Positions 1 through 4,914 of a stretch of 5,581 nt of DNA are shown here, piece by piece; position 1 is the first letter of the stretch, and every line of letters begins with the position of its first letter. The stretch is from an uncultured Anaerolineaceae bacterium (GTDB taxonomy: Bacteria > Chloroflexota > Anaerolineae > Anaerolineales > Anaerolineaceae). The position numbers were made by a program, and so were the translations under genes. Location: positions 1 through 5,581 of the forward strand of contig CALESS010000310.1 of NCBI GenBank assembly GCA_937907495.1. The letters run 5' to 3'. The notes below the pieces were generated by a model. That model did not search any database. It saw nothing but the letters and a program-made list of their open reading frames with translations, and was not told where the DNA came from.

Positions 1-718
1 CGTCTTGCTGGCGCTGATTAGGGTAGGGTTCATCCATCCCAAGGCGCAAGGTGGCACAGCACAGGGCCTGCTCGCCAGTCAACATCCAGGTCCCCTGCGG
101 TAACCCGCCGCAAAAATTGGGGATGGGCTGTAAAATACTGGCCTCAATCCCGCCAATGTCATCCACAAAGGCCACGAAATCATCGTAGTGGATAAACGCC
201 CAGGTATCCGGGCGCAGGCCGAAGTTGTATTCAATGGTGCGCTCAAAGCCGCGCGCCCCGCTCACCGCATAGGCCACACCCAGGCGCTGCATGGTGTAAC
301 CAGGAATATAAACCAGCAAATCCGGCGGCAGCGAGATGAGGGCAGCCTTGGCCAGCCGGGGATGATAGATGATCAGGGTGATCAAGTCCGTACGGCTGAT
401 AAAAGGCGCCGGGCGGTCCGTACCGAGCAGGGCCAGCACGCGGATTTCCTGCGGGAATGACAGCCAATCCGCCGGATAAGGGATCTGCGTGACGGAAGGC
501 AGGCTGGGGCGGTCAAACCGCCCCCAGGGCCGGGCCGGGTCGGGCGTCAGGGTCGGGGTGATGGTGGGGGTGGCGGTCGGCGCCAGCGGCAGGGTCGGCG
601 TGGCGGAGAGGGTGGGTGTGGCAGGGAAGGGTGTGGGGCTGGGCGCTGGCCGCAGCAGGCTGCAGCCCGCCAGCGTCAGCACCGCCAACCCGCTGAGAAC
701 CGTCCACATTTTCCTCAT
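1..718 (-). CDS. LCP (LytR-CpsA-Psr) family lipoprotein, C-terminus missing (partial)
   Basis: LCP proteins transfer lipid-linked glycopolymers to the cell wall outside the membrane. The visible 239 residues begin MRKMWTVLSG and carry a lipoprotein signal with lipobox LAGC (Cys19). A Thr/Pro-rich linker follows at about residues 24-62, then the LCP domain from about residue 90. Family landmarks are LGTD (98-101), SRTDLITL (108-115), SLPPDLLVYIPG (129-140), LGVAYAVSG (146-154), DDIGGIE (186-192) and GEQAL (215-219), followed by a weak RQQ motif (236-238). The open frame runs past position 1. The start at 718 was chosen because it opens the signal peptide and lies 6 nt after a TATAAT box; an in-frame ATG at 709 is the alternative. 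Odd points: several arginines usual for the family are replaced (Pro132 in the PRD motif, Thr223, Pro233), and most characterised LCP proteins have a transmembrane anchor rather than a lipobox. The family call is firm; enzymatic activity is uncertain. Confidence 0.85.
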   Translation of the reverse strand, partial: MRKMWTVLSGLAVLTLAGCSLLRPAPSPTPFPATPTLSATPTLPLAPTATPTITPTLTPDPARPWGRFDRPSLPSVTQIPYPADWLSFPQEIRVLALLGTDRPAPFISRTDLITLIIYHPRLAKAALISLPPDLLVYIPGYTMQRLGVAYAVSGARGFERTIEYNFGLRPDTWAFIHYDDFVAFVDDIGGIEASILQPIPNFCGGLPQGTWMLTGEQALCCATLRLGMDEPYPNQRQQD

Positions 719-724
719 TTTTGG

Positions 725-753
725 ATTATAGCATGGGAGCGCCCTGCGAGCAC
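725..753 (-). promoter_or_regulatory. Extended -10 promoter of the LCP gene, leaderless geometry
   Basis: On the minus strand a perfect TATAAT lies at 730-725, preceded by TGC, which makes an extended -10 (TGnTATAAT). The LCP start codon at 718 follows after only 6 nt (CCAAAA), so transcription would begin at or next to the ATG. No convincing -35 exists: with a 17-nt spacer the hexamer at 753-748 is GTGCTC. The extended -10 could compensate. No Shine-Dalgarno motif fits between this box and the ATG. Confidence 0.6.
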
Positions 754-788
754 CGGCGACCAAAGAATGAAACGCTCGGGATTGTAAG

Positions 789-802
789 AGGTGCGATCAC
801 CT
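789..802. repeat. Small perfect inverted repeat between the hydrolase and LCP genes
   Basis: AGGTG (789-793) and CACCT (798-802) form a 5-bp stem around a CGAT loop. It lies about 20 nt after the hydrolase stop codon and about 60-70 nt upstream of the LCP -10 box. It lacks a following T-run on either strand, so it is not a standard intrinsic terminator. It could be a weak operator, a 3'-end hairpin or chance. Otherwise the 719-821 gap holds only the LCP promoter. Confidence 0.25.
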
Positions 803-821
803 GCCGAACCTAGAGGCTGCC

Positions 822-1709
822 TTATGCGCCGGCCAGCTTGCCCTCGACAAACTCCGCAATCTGCCGCAGGCTGCGTTCGCCCTCCGGCAGGTAGGGGACA
901 ATTTGAAAGACATGGAACAGGCCCTCCCATTGTTCCAGGGTTACATCCACCCCCGCCCGGCGGGCGTTTTCGTGGAGTTGGGTCACCTGGGGCAGCAAAA
1001 TTTCATGCGTGCCCACCTGGATGAGCAGCGGCGGCAGACCGGACAAATCAGCAAAGATCGGGGAAATGAGCGGGTTGCAGGGGTCGGCAGCTTGCGCATA
1101 CAGCCGCGCATACGCTGCCAGCAAGTCGGGGGTTAGCAGCGGATCGGGGATGGGGTGGGCCGGCGAGGGAGTAGCGGACAGGTTGACCCAGGGCGAGAGG
1201 CAAAAGGCGCAGGCCGGTAGTTCTTCCCCGGCTGCGCGCAGGGCAAGCAAGGTGGCAAGGGCCAGGCCGCCGCCAGCGGAATCCCCGCCGATGACGATTT
1301 TGGCCGGCTGTGCGCCCTGCTGGCGCAAGCCGCCATAGGCTGCCAGGGCATCTTGCAAGGCCGCCGGGAAGGGATGTTCGGGAGCCAGCCGATAATTGAG
1401 GGCCAGCACGCTGCGCTGGCAGGCGGCTGCCAGGCGGGAGATAAACTCCCGGTGGACGCGGCTGGAACCGAGGGCGTATGCCCCCCCGTGCAAGTAAAGA
1501 ATCAGCCCGTCTTTTTGCTCAGCAGGTTGAAGGAGTTCGCCCGCAACCCCGCCCATGACCATTTCCTGCCAATGGACCTGCGGCGGAAGTTTGATAAAGC
1601 GGGCGCGTTTTTCCTGGCGGGCACGCTGCTGCGGAATGGATCCTTTGGCCCAGCCATACGCCTGCCATTGGAGGATTTTCTCGATCAGGCGGGCTTGAAA
1701 ACTGGGCAT
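822..1709 (-). CDS. Alpha/beta hydrolase, HSL (hormone-sensitive lipase) family esterase
   Basis: A predicted cytoplasmic carboxylesterase of 295 residues that would hydrolyse short or medium acyl esters. The oxyanion-hole motif HGGAY is at residues 74-78 and the nucleophile motif GDSAGG at 142-147 (Ser144). The probable acid is Glu236 in GTHEILL and the catalytic His is His266 in GLFHVF. YRLAPEHPFPAA (106-117) is another HSL-family hallmark. Length is normal for the family and all triad positions are filled. The frame is open upstream to 1853, but that would extend 48 residues into the preceding flavoenzyme gene. The ATG at 1709 lies 13 nt after that gene's stop, behind a purine-rich GAGGAAGGGGGAAGG stretch, and begins a normal N-terminus. 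It is the last gene of the four-gene operon; no T-tailed terminator hairpin follows the TAA. Its substrate is unknown; the operon suggests a lipid or isoprenoid ester. Confidence 0.9.
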   Translation of the reverse strand: MPSFQARLIEKILQWQAYGWAKGSIPQQRARQEKRARFIKLPPQVHWQEMVMGGVAGELLQPAEQKDGLILYLHGGAYALGSSRVHREFISRLAAACQRSVLALNYRLAPEHPFPAALQDALAAYGGLRQQGAQPAKIVIGGDSAGGGLALATLLALRAAGEELPACAFCLSPWVNLSATPSPAHPIPDPLLTPDLLAAYARLYAQAADPCNPLISPIFADLSGLPPLLIQVGTHEILLPQVTQLHENARRAGVDVTLEQWEGLFHVFQIVPYLPEGERSLRQIAEFVEGKLAGA

Positions 1710-1722
1710 CCTTCCCCCTTCC

Positions 1723-3300
1723 TCAGGAGCGCAACTCTTTGATGACCCGGTCAGCGGCGATCTTGCCGGTGATGAGCGAGATGGGCAAACCGGAGGGGCT
1801 GTAGGTCCACTGCCCGGCCTGGAACACCCCGGGAATGGGTGTGGTGATGGCATTCATGATCTTGGGAATGCGGGATTCGGCCGGGATGGAGTCATTGGTG
1901 AAAGACCAACCCGTGATGGCGCCCTCTGCATTGCCGGAGAGTTTCTCCATGGTGAGCGGGGTGGAGGAAAACTGATGGAAGATGTCATCCTTGATCCCCG
2001 GATAGATGGAGGCATCCAGGGTGGTGAGAATGCTCGAATCACACAGGGCTTTGAATTCCTCGTACCAGCCCATCTGCTCGATTCTTTTCGTCAAACCGTA
2101 GTCGAACAGCACACTGATGACCAGCCCGGATTTTCCGGGCGGGGCAAGGGTGGCATCCCGCAGGACTGGGATGGAAATCTCGTAGGTGGTGAGGGCCAAA
2201 AATTCTTGCAGCCAGCGTTCAATTTCCTCCCGCCCGGCGGCGGCAGCAGGGATTTCCCCTGCCTGCGATTGGCCGGCGCGGCTGGGGGTATAAAAGAAAT
2301 GTCCGCTGGCGATATTGGCGAAATACTCCGGGGGAAGGTTGGAACCCAGGAAGAGGGTGTAGACCGAGTCGTTGCCGGATTTATCGGAGACTTCCGCCTG
2401 GCGGGCCTGGATGGCCCGGCCCACTTTGGGATCGGCAAAATTTTGCAGGTTGAGGATGCGGTAGAGTGTTTTGAGATCAGCAGCCCAGATCAGGCGGCGG
2501 TAGGCATGGGTGTTCCCCTGTGCATCGGTGATGGTCTGTTTCACGGCATCCACGGCGTTGATTTGGGTGTTGTTGAGGATTTTCCCGCCGTGCGCTTCGA
2601 TAAAAGAAACCAATTTTTTCACAAACACGCCCGTACCGCCGCGGGGGTAGTTGTAATCCAGGTAGAGCTTGAGGTAACTGAGGGCGAAGAAAGCAGGGGT
2701 CTTGCGGAAGAAATGCTGGGTGATGATATCCAAAAGGTGCTGGCTGCTGGTAAAGTGTTTCAGGAAATCTACCACGGGTTCGTTTAATGCGGCGATCTTG
2801 GGAGCGGTAAAAACATACTTTACCATCCACGGAAGAATCTCCCGGGCCATATAGGCCCGATCTTTCTTGAAATCCAGGAAAACGGGATTATCAATCCCGT
2901 ACTGCACATTCATATAATGCATGATTTTCTGCATTTGAGCGATGATAGCCGCTATCTCGGCCTTGTTTTCGGGATACTTGTCATTCAGCAGGCTTTGATA
3001 CTCCCCCAGGCTGGCTTCAGAATCCACCCGAATCACGCGCTCTTCGAGGCCGAGGGTGATGGGATTCGGGACAAATTCCACATCCAAACCGAGGGCACGC
3101 AGCATGGGGAAGAGTACACCGGAATTCTCCAGGGCGCGGATGCCGCCATCGTAGATGAAACCATCCCGCTCAAAGGAGTTGACCAGGCCGCCACAGGCAG
3201 GTTCTTTTTCGCAAACTAGAACCGATTTGCCCGCTTTGGCGAGAAATGCTGCCGCGGTTAACCCCGCTGCTCCACTGCCGACGACAATCGCATCATACAT
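1723..3300 (-). CDS. NAD(P)/FAD-dependent oxidoreductase, phytoene desaturase/retinol saturase (CrtI/RetSat)-like
   Basis: A 525-residue flavoprotein of the CrtI/carotenoid isomerase/retinol saturase superfamily, which adds, removes or isomerises C=C bonds in hydrophobic polyenes, usually at the membrane surface. The N-terminal Rossmann motif is VVGSGAAGL (residues 6-14, G8-x-G10-xx-G13) with the ribose-binding acid Glu31. GG at 37-38 and FIYDGG at 48-53 follow. A mid-protein YPRGGTG motif is typical of the superfamily. The C-terminal FAD motif is GVFQAGQWTYSPSGLP, from about 491. No transmembrane helix is evident. The start could be either codon of a tandem ATGATG. ATG 3300 is preferred because GGAGG at 3312-3308 is then 7 nt away; ATG 3303 leaves only 4 nt. 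The stop of the upstream dehydrogenase overlaps either start, so the two are probably translationally coupled. The superfamily is clear. Whether it is a desaturase, saturase or isomerase, and on what substrate, cannot be read. Confidence 0.88.
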   Translation of the reverse strand: MYDAIVVGSGAAGLTAAAFLAKAGKSVLVCEKEPACGGLVNSFERDGFIYDGGIRALENSGVLFPMLRALGLDVEFVPNPITLGLEERVIRVDSEASLGEYQSLLNDKYPENKAEIAAIIAQMQKIMHYMNVQYGIDNPVFLDFKKDRAYMAREILPWMVKYVFTAPKIAALNEPVVDFLKHFTSSQHLLDIITQHFFRKTPAFFALSYLKLYLDYNYPRGGTGVFVKKLVSFIEAHGGKILNNTQINAVDAVKQTITDAQGNTHAYRRLIWAADLKTLYRILNLQNFADPKVGRAIQARQAEVSDKSGNDSVYTLFLGSNLPPEYFANIASGHFFYTPSRAGQSQAGEIPAAAAGREEIERWLQEFLALTTYEISIPVLRDATLAPPGKSGLVISVLFDYGLTKRIEQMGWYEEFKALCDSSILTTLDASIYPGIKDDIFHQFSSTPLTMEKLSGNAEGAITGWSFTNDSIPAESRIPKIMNAITTPIPGVFQAGQWTYSPSGLPISLITGKIAADRVIKELRS

Positions 3301-4244
3301 CATATTGCCTCCAGATTGTGGGATAAACCTGGCTTTGAAAGCCCGGTAAGCTCTTCGCTGAGGGCCCACACCCGCTCGCCAAGGGTGCGATCGAGGGCAT
3401 GGGAAGCTGGTTTTTCATCAATGGTGAGGTTAAAGAACCGGCCGCTGATTTCGCTCATCTCCGGGGCTGCAGCCAGGTAATAAATCGCCTCTCCCGAAAT
3501 GACCGGATCTTTGAGGAACCACCGCAACAGGTAATGCTGATAAAGGCGGTACAACAGGCCGTTATTCATGCCGATATTGGTTCTCACTTCACCCGGATGC
3601 ATGGCATTGATGGTCACCCCGGAACCCTGGAGCTGATCGGCAAAATCCCAGACCGTCAACAGTTGGGCAACCTTGGAAGCTCCGTAAGAGCGCAGGCCGT
3701 GGTAGAGGCGTTTTTCCCAGTTGAGATCTGCCAGATTCAGGCCGCCAAAGCGGTGCCCCTGGGAATTGACCTGGATGATGCGGGCGGGGGCGCTCTCCCG
3801 CAGGCGGGGGAGGAGCAACCGGGTAAAAAGAAAGGAAGCCAGGTGATTCACGGCGAAGACAATCTCGATGCCGTTCTCATTGAGGGTGCGGTGGGTGTAG
3901 TGGACGCCGGCATTGTTGATCAGCAGGTCAATGCGCGGGTGTTTCTCCAAGATTTCAGCGGCGGCCTTGCGCACTTCGGAAAAGCGGGAGAAATCTGCAT
4001 GGATGCAATCCAATTCCACCTGGAATTCTTCAGCAAGCTCCTGGTGCACCTTCTCTGCTTTTTGCTTGTTGCGGCAGACCATGACGAGGCGCGCTCCCCC
4101 GCGCGCCAGGCGTTTCACGGTCTGGTAACCCACCCCGGAGGTTGCGCCGGTGATGACGCAAACCTTTCCATCCAGGCGGGCGGGGGTGGTTTTTTGCACC
4201 ATGCGGGCATTGGCAATAAATTGAAGTTCCTCCGGTAATTTCAT
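3300..4244 (-). CDS. Short-chain dehydrogenase/reductase, retinol dehydrogenase-like
   Basis: A 314-residue classical SDR that oxidises an alcohol or reduces a carbonyl with a nicotinamide cofactor. The Rossmann motif TGATSGVG is at residues 32-39. Arg58 after the second strand (MVCRN) points to NADP(H). HADFS with Asp84 contacts the adenine, NNAG is at 110-113, and Asn133 sits in AVNHL. The catalytic Ser is probably Ser161 (VNSQGHR), with Tyr187 and Lys191 in YGASK, then HPGEV at 216-220. The overall pattern (RLRES, SQGHRFG, HPGEVRTNIG) resembles the retinol dehydrogenase 11-14/WWOX-like branch. It is slightly longer than the 250-residue core because of about 25 extra N-terminal residues and a C-terminal extension. 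AGGA at 4258-4255 lies 10 nt before ATG 4244. It starts 15 nt after the SnoaL-like gene and its TGA overlaps the next start. Pairing with a RetSat/CrtI-like enzyme suggests a hydrophobic alcohol/aldehyde substrate, which is an inference. Confidence 0.9.
   Translation of the reverse strand: MKLPEELQFIANARMVQKTTPARLDGKVCVITGATSGVGYQTVKRLARGGARLVMVCRNKQKAEKVHQELAEEFQVELDCIHADFSRFSEVRKAAAEILEKHPRIDLLINNAGVHYTHRTLNENGIEIVFAVNHLASFLFTRLLLPRLRESAPARIIQVNSQGHRFGGLNLADLNWEKRLYHGLRSYGASKVAQLLTVWDFADQLQGSGVTINAMHPGEVRTNIGMNNGLLYRLYQHYLLRWFLKDPVISGEAIYYLAAAPEMSEISGRFFNLTIDEKPASHALDRTLGERVWALSEELTGLSKPGLSHNLEAI
3308..3312 (-). promoter_or_regulatory. Shine-Dalgarno GGAGG for the FAD oxidoreductase
   Basis: A perfect GGAGG lies inside the last codons of the dehydrogenase gene. 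It is 7 nt before ATG 3300 and 4 nt before ATG 3303. The spacing favours 3300 as the working start, and it is the strongest ribosome binding site in the operon. Confidence 0.7.
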
Positions 4245-4259
4245 GCCGCGATGATCCTG

Positions 4260-4727
4260 TTAACCAAATTTGTTGTGTAGAAATTTGCGATACATGCGAT
4301 GGAACCAGGGGATATTGTTAAAAATATCTCCCCACATATCAAAGTAATCCCGCTGGTGAATGATGCGGTGATCTTCGCCCAGGGTTAATTTGGAGCAACC
4401 GTACAGGGGGGTGCTGGGGTATTTCTTGAAGCTCATCACCATCTTCCATTGGAAGAAAACAATATTCGCATCCATGACGATGGATTGAATTTCCATGTTC
4501 AATTGTTCACAGCGCTTGGTGAGCCGGTTGCACATTCGCGTGAATTCTTCAATGCCCTCAATTCGTTGGATGCTGTCTTCAAAGACGATATTCTCGTGAT
4601 AGTAGGGGAAAATGTGTGACCAATCGGGCTTGCCGAAGGGATTATAAGTCTTTGACCAAAGGCTGCGAATGCGTTCGATGCTTAAAGGCTCGAGGACGTT
4701 GGCCGGGGCGGGAGGGGCGGTGGACAT
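4260..4727 (-). CDS. SnoaL-like / nuclear transport factor 2-like family protein
   Basis: A 155-residue soluble protein with the layout of the SnoaL/NTF2 cone fold: a helical N-terminus with W24 and Y28, YYHENIVFEDSIQRIEG (42-58) for the first strands, then WKMVMSF (94-100), a GCSKLTLGEDHRI strand (110-122), and the terminal RDYFDMW (126-132). Members are small isomerases, cyclases, hydratases or non-catalytic partners, so the fold does not fix the reaction; Asp51, His124 and Asp127 are candidate pocket residues. The last 20 residues are basic and aromatic (WFHRMYRKFLHNKF), which might bind a membrane or a partner. It is the first gene of the operon, with a promoter about 45 nt upstream and AGGA 10 nt before the ATG. 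Its GC content is about 47% by hand count, clearly lower than its neighbours. The fold call is good; the function is unknown. Confidence 0.75.
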   Translation of the reverse strand: MSTAPPAPANVLEPLSIERIRSLWSKTYNPFGKPDWSHIFPYYHENIVFEDSIQRIEGIEEFTRMCNRLTKRCEQLNMEIQSIVMDANIVFFQWKMVMSFKKYPSTPLYGCSKLTLGEDHRIIHQRDYFDMWGDIFNNIPWFHRMYRKFLHNKFG

Positions 4728-4770
4728 GAGGTGAATTTCCTAACTTTAAAGGTCGGTTGATTTAAATAAG

Positions 4771-4799
4771 ATTATATCCCAGGACATTTTTACAGTCGG
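4771..4799 (-). promoter_or_regulatory. Promoter of the SnoaL-SDR-FAD-hydrolase operon
   Basis: On the minus strand TATAAT lies at 4776-4771. CCGACT at 4799-4794 could serve as a weak -35 (three matches to TTGACA) with a 17-nt spacer. Transcription would start near 4764, leaving a leader of about 37 nt before ATG 4727 that contains the AGGAA ribosome binding site. Confidence 0.55.
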
Positions 4800-4812
4800 A
4801 GGTTTATCCCAG
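4775..4812. repeat. Pair of 8-bp direct repeats (CTGGGATA on the minus strand) bracketing the operon -35 region
   Basis: TATCCCAG occurs on the plus strand at 4775-4782 and again at 4805-4812, exactly 30 bp apart, about three helical turns. One copy overlaps the operon -10 by two bases and the other sits just upstream of the -35. This arrangement is typical of a repressor or activator site, but with only two 8-bp copies chance cannot be excluded. Confidence 0.35.
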
Positions 4813-4900
4813 TTGTATAAGGATTCCAACCCCGAACGAGTTTTTTCGTTATTATCCGGGGAACTTTTTTCACCCAAAACTTGTCCTATTTGCATAAGGA
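4813..4900. repeat. Pair of 11-bp near-identical direct repeats, TTG(T/C)ATAAGGA
   Basis: TTGTATAAGGA (4813-4823) and TTGCATAAGGA (4890-4900) match at 10 of 11 positions and are 77 bp apart. The second copy lies inside the spacer of the plus-strand promoter. The first lies just upstream of the minus-strand operon promoter. They may be binding sites for one regulator serving both directions. Confidence 0.35.
4830..4870 (+). other. Stem-loop followed by a T-run between the divergent promoters
   Basis: CCCCG (4830-4834) pairs with CGGGG (4857-4861), and inside it AACGA (4835-4839) pairs with TCGTT (4846-4850), leaving a 6-nt bulge at 4851-4856. Six T residues follow at 4865-4870. It resembles an imperfect intrinsic terminator reading rightwards, but no gene on the plus strand upstream would need one. 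It could block antisense transcription from crossing into the VanW-like gene, act as an operator, or be accidental. Confidence 0.3.
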
Positions 4901-4908
4901 CGTATAAT
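4881..4908 (+). promoter_or_regulatory. Promoter of the VanW-like gene, leaderless geometry
   Basis: TTGTCC (4881-4886, four matches to TTGACA) and a perfect TATAAT (4903-4908) are separated by 16 nt. The start codon at 4915 follows TATAAT by exactly 6 nt (TGGCTC), so the transcript should begin at or next to the ATG. A T-run at 4865-4870 could help as an upstream element. A 5-bp inverted repeat, GTCCT (4883-4887) and AGGAC (4897-4901), fills the spacer and could be an operator. Confidence 0.65.
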
Positions 4909-4914
4909 TGGCTC

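Noticed and set aside
537..645. A tandem DNA repeat or microsatellite
   Set aside because: The repetitive look comes from Thr-Pro codons of the LCP linker; the unit is degenerate and in frame.
719..821. An intrinsic terminator for the four-gene operon
   Set aside because: The only hairpin (789-802) is short and has no T-run after it in the direction of transcription.
1710..1853. A longer start for the hydrolase at 1853, adding 48 residues
   Set aside because: The extra part overlaps the end of the flavoenzyme gene, is Pro/Ser-rich with no homology signal, and the ATG at 1709 has good spacing and a purine-rich site.
1975..2787. A 270-codon open frame on the plus strand antisense to the flavoenzyme gene
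   Set aside because: It lies wholly inside a clear FAD oxidoreductase gene, has no family motifs, and is the open antisense frame expected from GC-biased codon use.
3399..4238. A 279-codon open frame on the plus strand antisense to the SDR gene
   Set aside because: The opposite strand has every SDR hallmark in register. The antisense product shows no recognisable domain and no ribosome binding site.
4881..4908. A MerR-type promoter, suggested by the dyad in the -35/-10 spacer
   Set aside because: MerR promoters have long spacers of about 19-20 nt. This one is 16 nt, so ordinary repression would be more plausible.
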